35,972 bases of DNA from NCBI GenBank assembly GCA_964572955.1, contig CAZNGY010000016.1:1-35972 (forward strand). The letters are read 5' to 3'. The stretch is from UBA3775 sp964572955. Lineage in GTDB: Bacteria > Bacillota > Clostridia > Lachnospirales > Lachnospiraceae. How positions within the stretch are numbered: the stretch's first letter is position 1; each line of letters begins with the position of its first letter. Below, piece after piece: positions 1 through 8,102 of this stretch. A program made the translations under genes and the position numbers. The notes below the pieces were generated by a model. The model did no database searches and had not been told where the DNA came from. It saw only the letters and a program-made list of their open reading frames with translations.

Positions 1-644
1 CTCTTATGATCCTGTGCACTTGTCATGGGTCTTATGGTAGTTCCATCACAAAAACAGAGAACACTTACTTCACGGCCTGTCATAAATTCTTCAATAACCA
101 TCTTGTTTCCGGCTGTTCCGAATTTCTTATCAAGCATTATTTCCCTTACTCCGGCTTCTGCTTCTTCTCTTGTCTGACAAATCAGCACTCCTTTACCGAG
201 AGCAAGTCCGTCAGCCTTTAATACTATGGGCATTTTGGCTGTTTGAAGATAATCAAGTGCATCTTCAGCATTATCAAAATTTCTGTAATCTGCTGACGGA
301 ATATTATATTTTCTCATAAGATCTTTAGAGAATGCCTTGCTGCCTTCAATAATGGCTGCATTTTTTCTTGGTCCGAATACTCTGAGACCTTCTTTTTCAA
401 AAATATCGACAACTCCTCCGACAAGCGGATCATCCATACCTATAATCGTAAGATCAATTTCATTACTCTTTGCAAAAGATACCAACTTGTCAAATTCCAT
501 AGCCTTAATATCAACACATTCCGCAAGTTCTGCAATTCCGGCATTTCCCGGAGCACAGTAAATTTTATCAACCTTGCTGCTTTTTGCCACACTCATGGCT
601 ATTGCATGTTCTCTTCCGCCGCTTCCGACTATTAAAACCTTCAT
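1..644 (-). CDS. purD: Phosphoribosylamine-glycine ligase (GAR synthetase), N-terminal part
   Basis: This enzyme joins phosphoribosylamine and glycine using ATP, the second step of de novo purine synthesis in the cytosol. The reading frame starts at an ATG (complement of 642-644) preceded by AAGGAG with a 6-base spacer, and begins MKVLIVGSGGREHAIA, the PurD nucleotide-fold signature. About 214 of the usual 420 or so residues are present; the gene runs off the left edge of the window, so the C-terminal half of the ATP-grasp fold is not visible. FGPRKNAAIIEGSK and PIVLKADGLALGKGV are further family motifs of the ATP-grasp region. It follows purN by 24 bases and is the last visible gene of the pur cluster. 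Confidence 0.97.
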   Translation of the reverse strand, partial: MKVLIVGSGGREHAIAMSVAKSSKVDKIYCAPGNAGIAELAECVDIKAMEFDKLVSFAKSNEIDLTIIGMDDPLVGGVVDIFEKEGLRVFGPRKNAAIIEGSKAFSKDLMRKYNIPSADYRNFDNAEDALDYLQTAKMPIVLKADGLALGKGVLICQTREEAEAGVREIMLDKKFGTAGNKMVIEEFMTGREVSVLCFCDGTTIRPMTSAQDHK

Positions 645-668
645 ATATTTCTCCTTAGATCTTATATA

Positions 669-1295
669 TTAACAAATGTAAAAAGTGTTATCACTTCCCG
701 GCTTTATTCTGTTATGTGCAAATGCATCAATTACTGCCGGCAGAATTATCCATTCAGCCTGTTTCATTACACGCAGCTGAAGTTCTTCCGGTGTATCTCC
801 CGGCATAACCTCCACTGCTTTCTGCAATATTATCGGACCTGTATCCGTTCCGTCATCAACAAAATGCACGGTTGCACCAGTGACCTTAACTCCTCTTTTA
901 AGAACTTCCTCATGAACTTTAAGTCCATAAAACCCATCCCCACAAAATGAAGGTATAAGCGAAGGATGAATGTTTATTATTCTGTTTTTGTATTTTACCG
1001 TAAGTTCAGCCGGAAGTATGGTAAGGAATCCTGCAAGAACAATCAGATCCGGTTCAAATGAATCTATCGCCCCAATCAGTGCCTCATTTCTTTTTTCCAC
1101 GGAATCGAAGTCTTTTCTGTATACTACCTTCGACGGAATATCATTTTCAGAAGCTCTCTGTAAAGCATATGCATCCGGATTGCTTGCAATCACGCCTACA
1201 ATTTCCGAATCAGTAATCATCTTATTCTTTATTGAATCAATAATTGCCTGAAGATTTGTACCTCCGCCACTTACAAGAACTACTATTCTCAGCAT
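669..1295 (-). CDS. purN: Phosphoribosylglycinamide formyltransferase (GART)
   Basis: PurN transfers a formyl group from 10-formyltetrahydrofolate to GAR, the third step of purine synthesis. The 208-residue product has the usual length and starts MLRIVVLVSGGGTNLQAI, the phosphate-binding loop. The catalytic triad of the E. coli enzyme (Asn106, His108, Asp144) corresponds here to N108 and H110 in NIHPSL and D151 in VDDGTDTGP. The start codon lies inside the end of purM with a 7-base overlap, which points to translational coupling. The alternative GAR transformylase PurT is an ATP-grasp protein and does not fit this sequence. Confidence 0.97.
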   Translation of the reverse strand: MLRIVVLVSGGGTNLQAIIDSIKNKMITDSEIVGVIASNPDAYALQRASENDIPSKVVYRKDFDSVEKRNEALIGAIDSFEPDLIVLAGFLTILPAELTVKYKNRIINIHPSLIPSFCGDGFYGLKVHEEVLKRGVKVTGATVHFVDDGTDTGPIILQKAVEVMPGDTPEELQLRVMKQAEWIILPAVIDAFAHNRIKPGSDNTFYIC

Positions 1296-2314
1296 ATGGT
1301 AATTCCTTTCTCTCCGTCAATAATGCTGCCGATTACAAAAGCCTCTTCACCTGCAGCCTTGATTGCATTAAGAGCCTTGTCAACATCTTTGCCGTCAACT
1401 ACAATCATCATTCCTATACCCATATTATATGTATTATACATCATTTGTTCTTCAATATTTCCCTTTGAAGCAAGAAGTTTAAAGATGGCAGGAACTTCAT
1501 AACTATCTTTCTTTATAACCGCATGTTTGCCTTCAGGAAGCATACGAGGAATGTTTTCATAAAAACCTCCTCCTGTTATATGACTGCATCCTTCGATACA
1601 TACACCACTTTCCTTTACAGCTTTAAGAGCTTTTACATAAATCTTTGTCGGAGCGATAAGTGCCTCTCCGAGTGTCTTACCCAGCTCCTCATAATATGTA
1701 TTAAGTGATTCCGGTGTCATCTCAAACACTTTTCTCACAAGAGAAAATCCATTACTGTGAATTCCGCTTGATGCAATTCCAATTACAACATCACCATTTT
1801 TAATATTCTCTCCCGTAATAAGTTCTTTCTTTTCAACCACACCTACAGCAAAACCGCCTATATCATACTCATCCTCCGGCATAAGTCCCGGATGTTCTGC
1901 CGTTTCACCACCGATAAGAGCAGCTCCTGACTGGATACAGCCTTCTGCAACACCGGAAACGATTGTTGCAATTTTTTCAGGATAATTCTTTCCGCATGCA
2001 ATATAATCAAGGAAGAAAAGAGGTTCCCCACCAGCACATGCAATATCGTTTACACACATCGCAACCGCATCAATTCCTATCGTGTCATGCTTATCCATTA
2101 CAAATGCAAGTTTAACCTTTGTTCCGCATCCGTCGGTTCCGGAAAGAAGTACAGGCTCCTCCATGTTTTTAATTTTGGCTAAAGAAAAGGCACCGGAGAA
2201 ACCACCAAGTCCTCCCAACACTTCTTCTCTCATGGTTTTCTTAACAGAAGCTTTCATAAGTTCAACTGATTTGTATCCTGCCTCTATATCAACACCTGCA
2301 TTCTTATAATCCAT
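1289..2314 (-). CDS. purM: Phosphoribosylformylglycinamidine cyclo-ligase (AIR synthetase)
   Basis: PurM closes the imidazole ring of AIR using ATP, the fifth step of purine synthesis. The 341-residue product has the normal family length and starts MDYKNAGVDIEAGYKSV, typical of PurM. Conserved stretches include VLLSGTDGCGTKVKLA and ALIGGETAEHPGLMP, both part of the ATP and substrate sites of the PurM/ThiL/HypE fold. An AAGGAG-type site precedes the ATG. It lies 38 bases downstream of purE and overlaps purN, so purE, purM, purN and purD read as one transcript. The genes for steps 1, 4, 6 and 8-10 are not in this cluster. Confidence 0.97.
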   Translation of the reverse strand: MDYKNAGVDIEAGYKSVELMKASVKKTMREEVLGGLGGFSGAFSLAKIKNMEEPVLLSGTDGCGTKVKLAFVMDKHDTIGIDAVAMCVNDIACAGGEPLFFLDYIACGKNYPEKIATIVSGVAEGCIQSGAALIGGETAEHPGLMPEDEYDIGGFAVGVVEKKELITGENIKNGDVVIGIASSGIHSNGFSLVRKVFEMTPESLNTYYEELGKTLGEALIAPTKIYVKALKAVKESGVCIEGCSHITGGGFYENIPRMLPEGKHAVIKKDSYEVPAIFKLLASKGNIEEQMMYNTYNMGIGMMIVVDGKDVDKALNAIKAAGEEAFVIGSIIDGEKGITIC

Positions 2315-2352
2315 ATCTTTTCTCCTTTATATTTTATTATAATTACTTTTTT

Positions 2353-2862
2353 CTACTGTTCCATATAGGCTTTGTAACCTATGTCTTCAATTTTGTCCTT
2401 CTTTGCCATCACCGAGGATTTAAGTTCATCCTTATATGCTTTAAGTTTTTCAAGAAGTTCATTATCCGATGCAGCAAGTATTTTTGCAGCAAGTATTCCT
2501 GCATTGGCTGCCCCGTCAATTGCAACGGTTGCAACAGGAATTCCTGACGGCATCTGTACTATTGAATATAACGAATCAACACCGCTTAATGTCTTTGTAT
2601 GTATAGGTACTCCTATAACAGGAAGCGGGAATATTGCTGCCGTCATTCCCGGAAGATGCGCCGCTCCGCCTGCTCCTGCAATGATAACTTTCATACCTTT
2701 TTCTTCTGCTGTTTTAGCATAATCAAAGAAAACATCCGGCATCCTGTGTGCCGAAATAATCGTCATCTCATAAGAAATTCCAAACTTTTCAAGCATTTCT
2801 GCCGCTTTTTTCATTACAGGCAAATCAGAATCACTGCCCATTACAATTCCTACTAAAGCCAT
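2353..2862 (-). CDS. purE: N5-carboxyaminoimidazole ribonucleotide mutase, class I PurE
   Basis: PurE moves the carboxyl group of N5-CAIR to give CAIR, step 6 of purine synthesis in bacteria. I place the start at 2862 rather than at an upstream ATG at 2910, because the ATG at 2862 has GGAGG 8 bases before it and the protein then begins MALVGIVMGSDSDLP, as in the family. The product is 169 residues. GSDSDLP (10-15) and SAHRMP (38-42) form the nucleotide and catalytic site, with H39 as the catalytic histidine. It is the first gene of the visible pur unit. No purK is adjacent, so the N5-CAIR-forming enzyme must be encoded elsewhere if this is a bacterial-type PurE. Confidence 0.95.
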   Translation of the reverse strand: MALVGIVMGSDSDLPVMKKAAEMLEKFGISYEMTIISAHRMPDVFFDYAKTAEEKGMKVIIAGAGGAAHLPGMTAAIFPLPVIGVPIHTKTLSGVDSLYSIVQMPSGIPVATVAIDGAANAGILAAKILAASDNELLEKLKAYKDELKSSVMAKKDKIEDIGYKAYMEQ

Positions 2863-2930
2863 AGTTATATCCTCCGGTTTTCGTAAATTAGCAAATCCTG
2901 TTTTTAACAACAGAATCCAAATTAGTATTC

Positions 2931-2959
2931 ATTATACATTTTTCTTTACTCATAGTAAA
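2931..2959 (-). promoter_or_regulatory. Promoter of the purE-purM-purN-purD unit
   Basis: Read on the minus strand, TTTACT (2959-2954) and a perfect TATAAT (2936-2931) are separated by exactly 17 bases, a standard sigma-A arrangement. The predicted RNA start is about 60 bases before the purE ATG. The -35 box lies inside a palindrome, listed separately. Confidence 0.75.
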
Positions 2960-2962
2960 GAA
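2942..2962. promoter_or_regulatory. Perfect 9-3-9 palindrome over the purE -35 box, candidate operator
   Basis: The arms TTCTTTACT and AGTAAAGAA are perfect inverted repeats around a 3-base centre. The palindrome covers the -35 hexamer and the upstream half of the spacer of the purE promoter, where a bound dimeric repressor would block RNA polymerase. No run of U follows on either strand, so it does not look like a terminator. It does not resemble the Bacillus PurR box as I know it. The regulator is unknown. Confidence 0.5.
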
Positions 2963-2988
2963 GTGAATACATTTTTATTCAACAATTT

Positions 2989-5025
2989 TTAGGAAAGACT
3001 TTCGTTAAGCAATTCCGTACCCGGAACCGTAAAACGTCCTTTCTCTATTATGGAATACTCTCCTTCCGCTGTATGAACCCGTATATAATCAAGTTCATGA
3101 TAAGGTATTGTTATATCTGTATGACAATTAAAATAAGCCTTGCTTCTGTCTGTTTTCCTCAAAGCACTTATTTCATTATCACGTGCCACTATAGCCTTAC
3201 CATCCGGATTGTATGTCATAAAATCTTCCATATCAGAATAACATGTATCCCCTACAGCAAAGTGAGGTCCCGTTTTTTCGGCAATCAATATTGGAAGCCT
3301 GTCCCAGATTTCAAATTTACCTGCATACTTATACGCCGTGGTATTCGTACCGATTGCAAACTCTCCTACCGGAAGAGTTTCATGCCTGAACAATATATTT
3401 TCAAATATAAAATTTTTATTTTCTTCATCCGTTCCGAAATTACTGCATGAATACTTTTTAACCATACCATCCTTAAATTCCAGAACAAGATCTTTATACT
3501 CAAAACCTTCAAGAAACGCATGTGAGACGTTAAGTACACCATCCGTACCCTTAAGTACCGGACTTGTAAAAACTTCCCCCGCCGGTATATTTACATCTGC
3601 CGTACAATTCTCAAAATTCGTCTCCTTATCCGGATTTTTGAGTGTGTGAAGCATTATTTTAATATCTGTTTTATTATCCCCGCTTCCTTTAACAACAACA
3701 TAATCCCCCTTATCCAAAACATCAATAATACGTTGCTGTATTTCTTTATAAACTTCATTATCAAGAGTATTTATTTCATTCACAGCCGCAAAAATTTGCT
3801 CAAAATCACCGCCTATATCCGGCAAAGGATATGCTATAATCGTAAATGAAACTTTTTCATAATCCGTATATTTATGCAGTATTTCAGAAGTACCATTTCT
3901 AAGAGACAGGGCAATTTTGTTTTCTTTTTCTCCCGGAACTATTACCGTATCCTTATTTACCGGAGTAAAACGCTCTTCTCCAAAAGTTTCAATACACGCC
4001 GGTCCCGCATAACAACTCATACAGTCTGATAATTCCTGACATACTTTATCAAGACATTCTTTTTTTACTTCTTCATACTTCTTATCATAGAAAAAAACTT
4101 CATCATTTCTGTGATCATATAAAAACTGCCTGCCCGGATATACTCCCGAAGTACCCGTTCTTCTGGAATTATCCATATACATTATTACTCTTTTTCCCAT
4201 TTTTTCAAATGAATTAACAGCTATTCTGACAACTCGTTCAAATCCGACAGGATATCTTATTTCAACGTTTTTCACTAAGGAAAAATCCATATTCTGTGTT
4301 TCAAATCCTCTTACATAACCTGACACAAAAGTTTCTGCCATTTTACTGACTTCCTTTTCATCAGCCTTATTAAGATAATCATGAATTTCCAACTCATTAT
4401 GTCCTATATAAGAACCATAAAGATACAGATAGTCCGTTCTTGATAAATCTGCTTCCTTTACAATATCGATTATCTCATTATAATCCGGATTCTTCCTTCT
4501 TTTTTGAAAGATTTCAGTCAATTCATAACAATAATCATGGTAAAAGTAATAAATTGCTTTTTTTACTGCTGATGGCTTTGCATCATCATTAACTATTCCG
4601 TATACCTCAAGAACCAATTCATAAAGCATTGAAGGTATCAGCATATTTCCGTTGTAGCATTCATATATAAGCGAATGAAGTTTTGCAAAGATCATTGCCA
4701 GAAATCTTCCGTAGCTTTTTCCAAGTTTTTTACATGCGTAATCCGGATTGCTGTAACTGAACGTATAATTTTGAGGAAGCACCTCATAATAAATTTCATG
4801 ATTCATCTTTTTAAGTTCTTCATTACTTAGTTTCAAAATTTCTTCCGAAACCGCAAGTTTCATTATTTTATCGAGTTTTTCCACAAAACAGGATACCTTT
4901 TCAAAATACTCATGAAATTTACTGTCGGTATTTTCCGTTCTCAATTCCATGATACGACCTACTGCCAGTTCATATCTTTCACAACATAATTCGTTTTCTG
5001 TTTTGTATAAACACTTTCTCTTCAT
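2989..5025 (-). CDS. Aminopeptidase, peptidase family M29-like, with long N-terminal extension
   Basis: The C-terminal half resembles family M29 metal-dependent aminopeptidases (AmpS/AmpT), cytosolic enzymes that remove N-terminal residues from peptides. With the start at the ATG at 5025 (6 bases after AAGGAG; an ATG at 5028 is also possible) the protein has 678 residues. Likely metal ligands are all present: E484 in PAGEVFTSP, E555 in VGEFAIGTN, H588 in GPHFAVGD, and H635 and D637 in CHTDI. M29 enzymes usually have about 410 residues, so about 240 residues at the N-terminus are extra; that part is rich in Cys, Tyr and charged residues, and I do not recognise a domain in it. It follows a small membrane protein by about 58 bases and is probably the third gene of a unit that starts with a VanZ-like gene. 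No signal peptide is seen. Confidence 0.8.
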   Translation of the reverse strand: MKRKCLYKTENELCCERYELAVGRIMELRTENTDSKFHEYFEKVSCFVEKLDKIMKLAVSEEILKLSNEELKKMNHEIYYEVLPQNYTFSYSNPDYACKKLGKSYGRFLAMIFAKLHSLIYECYNGNMLIPSMLYELVLEVYGIVNDDAKPSAVKKAIYYFYHDYCYELTEIFQKRRKNPDYNEIIDIVKEADLSRTDYLYLYGSYIGHNELEIHDYLNKADEKEVSKMAETFVSGYVRGFETQNMDFSLVKNVEIRYPVGFERVVRIAVNSFEKMGKRVIMYMDNSRRTGTSGVYPGRQFLYDHRNDEVFFYDKKYEEVKKECLDKVCQELSDCMSCYAGPACIETFGEERFTPVNKDTVIVPGEKENKIALSLRNGTSEILHKYTDYEKVSFTIIAYPLPDIGGDFEQIFAAVNEINTLDNEVYKEIQQRIIDVLDKGDYVVVKGSGDNKTDIKIMLHTLKNPDKETNFENCTADVNIPAGEVFTSPVLKGTDGVLNVSHAFLEGFEYKDLVLEFKDGMVKKYSCSNFGTDEENKNFIFENILFRHETLPVGEFAIGTNTTAYKYAGKFEIWDRLPILIAEKTGPHFAVGDTCYSDMEDFMTYNPDGKAIVARDNEISALRKTDRSKAYFNCHTDITIPYHELDYIRVHTAEGEYSIIEKGRFTVPGTELLNESLS

Positions 5026-5083
5026 CATATTCTCCTTCAAGATTACAATATCACGCCTCAGTTTTTACAAGACGTCTGCAGAC

Positions 5084-5416
5084 TCATATTCCCATAAGAT
5101 ATATACATATCAGAATAATAAACATTGCTGAATTAATCACCAGTCCTGCAAACGCTTTTCCGTAATTTATGCTTTCCTTAACTCCCTTAAGTGAAAAAAC
5201 CATCCCACCGACTGTCAACAGCAAATCCAAAAATGCAAGCATTCCGACATCACCAAATTCCGAGGGATTTTCTCCCGCAGACACAAAAACAAGGGCTGCC
5301 AGAATTGCAGCAGATACAATACCTATTGATAAAGATATTGTGCCCGTCTGCTTTCTACGACGCCCCTTATAACCATTCTTGTCCGTTTTTTTATCTATAA
5401 AATGTACCCTGTTCAT
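5084..5416 (-). CDS. Small membrane protein, possibly DUF6142 family
   Basis: The 110-residue product has a basic N-terminus (about residues 1-23, rich in Lys and Arg) followed by three hydrophobic segments near 26-48, 55-75 and 88-108, with Gly-rich turns. It looks like the small three-helix proteins annotated DUF6142 in Lachnospiraceae, but I name the family from memory of its pattern only. A GGGAGAG site precedes the ATG at a rather long distance of 11 bases. It sits 28 bases after the VanZ-like gene and before the M29-like aminopeptidase. Function is unknown. Confidence 0.72.
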   Translation of the reverse strand: MNRVHFIDKKTDKNGYKGRRRKQTGTISLSIGIVSAAILAALVFVSAGENPSEFGDVGMLAFLDLLLTVGGMVFSLKGVKESINYGKAFAGLVINSAMFIILICIYLMGI

Positions 5417-5444
5417 TTAAGAAAATACTCTCCCTAAATAAATC

Positions 5445-5891
5445 TCATCTTTTATTTTTCCTGCGTTTTACCATATAATACATGATATAACCAAGAAAAA
5501 CGCCAAACGTGTTAAGAAATATATCATCTACATCAAAACTTCCTACCATGGTAACAAGCTGTATTAACTCAACCGACACACTTGATAATGCGCCGCATAT
5601 CACAACCTTCAGTCCCTTTCTGTTAAAGAAACAGGAAAAAAAATATCCCATCGGCATAAATGCAGCAATGTTTCCAAGAAGATTAACTACTATCTGTGAC
5701 GCTTTAAAACTTCGATGATAGATAATATATCTTTTTATTTCAGTAAAAGGAATCAGATTATATCTGTATCCTCCTGCAGTATTTGTTCTTCCGTAATTTT
5801 CACTGAAAAACAGAAAATGAAATAAAAAAGCAATATATATAATGAACAGGAGTGCTGTTGCCAGCCTGCCAAAAACCTGTTTTTTATTCAT
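5445..5891 (-). CDS. VanZ-family membrane protein
   Basis: The start is taken at 5891, where the ATG follows GGAGG by 5 bases; an upstream ATG at 5915 lacks a site. The 148-residue product has four predicted membrane helices (about 9-29, 66-89, 95-117 and 120-141). VanZ-family marks are NLIPF (46-50), the N..GN..AFMPMG stretch (70-82) and the pattern E-L-I-Q followed by D-V-D-D and N-T-F-G (108-130). VanZ itself gives low-level teicoplanin resistance by an unclear mechanism, but most family members in Clostridia have no known role and resistance should not be assumed. It lies directly after a VanS-like kinase gene and has its own promoter between the two. Confidence 0.9.
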   Translation of the reverse strand: MNKKQVFGRLATALLFIIYIAFLFHFLFFSENYGRTNTAGGYRYNLIPFTEIKRYIIYHRSFKASQIVVNLLGNIAAFMPMGYFFSCFFNRKGLKVVICGALSSVSVELIQLVTMVGSFDVDDIFLNTFGVFLGYIMYYMVKRRKNKR

Positions 5892-5941
5892 TAAATCCTC
5901 CATAACCATAATCAAACGATTAAATTATGTCAGAATCAGTA

Positions 5942-5973
5942 TTATCCGAATTTTCCAATCCGGATTTTTCCAA
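5942..5973 (-). repeat. Two imperfect 15-16 bp direct repeats just downstream of the vanZ-like promoter
   Basis: On the minus strand TTGGAAAAATCCGGAT is followed at once by TTGGAAAATTCGGAT. The pair occupies the first transcribed bases after the predicted start. It could be an operator or an RNA element; with two copies only, chance duplication cannot be excluded. Confidence 0.45.
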
Positions 5974-5986
5974 CCGATTCAACTAA

Positions 5987-6015
5987 AGTATACAATACAA
6001 TTTTTTCTCTGTAAA
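5987..6015 (-). promoter_or_regulatory. Promoter of the vanZ-like / small membrane protein / aminopeptidase unit
   Basis: TTTACA (6015-6010) and TATACT (5992-5987) are spaced by 17 bases on the minus strand, each one mismatch from the sigma-A consensus. It begins only 9 bases after the stop codon of the upstream kinase gene, so the three downstream genes can be expressed apart from the two-component system. Confidence 0.75.
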
Positions 6016-6023
6016 GACAGGCT

Positions 6024-8093
6024 TTATGAATTAATCCTAAGTTCTATAACCGCTTTATATAAATCTCCATCCATGTCAATATAGAGTTTTCCGTTCATCG
6101 CTTCCGTCAGATTTCTTGCTATTGATAAACCTAACCCGCTCCCCTCAGTATTTCTTGATTTATCGCCTCTGACAAATCTCTCCATGAGTTCCTGTGCTGT
6201 AACGGATATTTCATACTTAGATATATTTTTAAAGATTATTCTGCATATATCCCCATCTTTTTCAACCATAACATACACTCTTGTATTATCAAGTGCATAT
6301 TTATATATATTCACAAGCAAATTGTCAAATACCCTCCACAAATACCTGCCGTCTGCCATAACCGTAATCCCACTTTCACAGCCGCTTGTCTTAACCTTAA
6401 GATCTCTTGATTCAAACTTCTCATAGTATTCTGCCAAAGCCTGTGAAACCAAAGTACCAATTTCAATTTCCTGCATATTCATTTCAATATTTCCCGTAGA
6501 TGCCTTACTTGCCTCAATAAGATCTTCTATGAGTTTTTTTAGTTTTCCTGACTGCCTCTCAAGTACTTCAAGGTATTCTTCAGCTTCATCGCCTTTTATT
6601 TCACTCTGTTGAAGGAGACCAACATAATTCATTATTGAAGTCAGTGGAGTTTTAATATCATGAGAAACATTGGTTATCAGCTCTGTTTTGAAATGTTCAC
6701 TCTTAATCTTCTCTTTCAAAGCAATACTCATTCCATCCGAAATATGATTAACCGACTCAACCGTTTTTCTAAATGGTCTCAAAAAGTTTTTCATTGTAAT
6801 CTTATATTCCAGCTTACCATCAGCAATTGTCCCCAAAGATTTTTCCAACAGCCAAATATTGTACATTATCATCAGCTGTAAAAAGAAAACAACAAAAACC
6901 AGAACAATTCCTATTATCATAAGACCATAGGCCCCGTACCATTTACCAATACCTAAAATTACAAGCAGTAAAAGTGCCGCATCCGGAATTAAAAAAATCA
7001 GAAATGTTCCAAAAAATCCACCTATCCCACTGACTGCATTTTTTATTTTTATACAGCCGTTAGCCAAATGTTCAAATATGCACATTATAAACAGGTTGTC
7101 GCCTATACCCCCGATTCTTGCTCTGGCTGCCGTCGAAAGAAAATATTTAATCCCGAAATATACCAGCAGTACTGACGAACTGACAAGTAGGAAAAAGAAT
7201 TCACTACCGTAAATTACTGACTCAATTCTATAATAATACAGTTTCTTCATACAGTAGATAATTATATTAACAAGAGCGAACTCCATACCGAGTACAATCA
7301 CCGAATAAAGGTCAAAAGGAAGTTTCATAAACCTGCTGCCCTTATATCCACCCAACCGGTAAACTTTTCCTTCGACCGACACGGCAGTGCAGAAAAACAG
7401 TATTCCTCCTGCAAATGCTGCTAATGCAAAAATAACAATCGGAACCTTGAAATAATATATCCGTGTCAGAAGCTCTTTTATGATGAAATACTCATCAACC
7501 GCTGTAAGCTTTTCAGGTATATATACTTTCATTTCTATATATTCTTCTTCCTCAACGGATGTTGTAACAATAACATTATATCCTCTTCCATCAGTATCCG
7601 GATTTATACTAACCGAGTCTCCTCTTTCTCTCGCCTTGATAATAGCCTCTGACTTTTCAACATCACTTAGATTGGCAAAATAGTATGTACTTTCGGAAAT
7701 ATCACTTATGAAATCATTTTTGAACTTGAAAGTAGTAGTATACTGTGCCCGCTCATTGCTGTCATAGTATCCCGGAATTACTGTTTTATTATCTGAAGTA
7801 CAGATGAATCTGAAATTAGTCTTTCTTTCATCATAAATATTATCATAGTAATTCGAGTTAAATGTACCGTAATCACGGTTCCAAAAGTAATCATTACAAT
7901 ATGTGTTATAAGTATTAAATGCATCTGAATAACACTTGTCATTAAGATACTTTTCCCATGCATACTCCGTTCCCTTGCTGTATAAACCGCTTAAAAGCGA
8001 TATGCAGATTATTACGACAAAAAGCATTGATATGGAAAAACATATCAATGCTCCTGTTATACAAATTATCCTTTTCTTCTTATAATAATCCAT
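6024..8093 (-). CDS. Multi-membrane-segment sensor histidine kinase (VanS-like)
   Basis: This 689-residue membrane kinase is the partner of the response regulator encoded 9 bases upstream. A first helix (about 9-36) is followed by an extracytoplasmic sensor region (about 37-212, rich in Tyr, Asn and Asp), then helices near 215-238, 262-282, 298-319 and 360-412, a HAMP-like linker, a HisKA domain with phospho-acceptor H478 in NVSHDIKTPL, and a HATPase domain with the N-box near 590-600 and a glycine box GSGLGLSIA (651-659). The several helices between sensor and catalytic parts are typical of a kinase group common in Clostridia. The ligand is unknown. The neighbouring VanZ-like gene suggests cell envelope sensing, which is inference. 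Confidence 0.93.
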   Translation of the reverse strand: MDYYKKKRIICITGALICFSISMLFVVIICISLLSGLYSKGTEYAWEKYLNDKCYSDAFNTYNTYCNDYFWNRDYGTFNSNYYDNIYDERKTNFRFICTSDNKTVIPGYYDSNERAQYTTTFKFKNDFISDISESTYYFANLSDVEKSEAIIKARERGDSVSINPDTDGRGYNVIVTTSVEEEEYIEMKVYIPEKLTAVDEYFIIKELLTRIYYFKVPIVIFALAAFAGGILFFCTAVSVEGKVYRLGGYKGSRFMKLPFDLYSVIVLGMEFALVNIIIYCMKKLYYYRIESVIYGSEFFFLLVSSSVLLVYFGIKYFLSTAARARIGGIGDNLFIMCIFEHLANGCIKIKNAVSGIGGFFGTFLIFLIPDAALLLLVILGIGKWYGAYGLMIIGIVLVFVVFFLQLMIMYNIWLLEKSLGTIADGKLEYKITMKNFLRPFRKTVESVNHISDGMSIALKEKIKSEHFKTELITNVSHDIKTPLTSIMNYVGLLQQSEIKGDEAEEYLEVLERQSGKLKKLIEDLIEASKASTGNIEMNMQEIEIGTLVSQALAEYYEKFESRDLKVKTSGCESGITVMADGRYLWRVFDNLLVNIYKYALDNTRVYVMVEKDGDICRIIFKNISKYEISVTAQELMERFVRGDKSRNTEGSGLGLSIARNLTEAMNGKLYIDMDGDLYKAVIELRINS

Positions 8094-8102
8094 TATATAT
8101 AC

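Noticed and set aside
2942..2962. Terminator of the M29-like aminopeptidase gene
   Set aside because: The stem is perfect but neither strand has a following U run, and it overlaps a well-formed promoter.
5063..5085. Short palindrome around GTCTGCAGAC between the small membrane protein and the aminopeptidase gene
   Set aside because: It overlaps the region of the upstream stop codon, has no U run and no promoter nearby, and short palindromes of this size are expected by chance.
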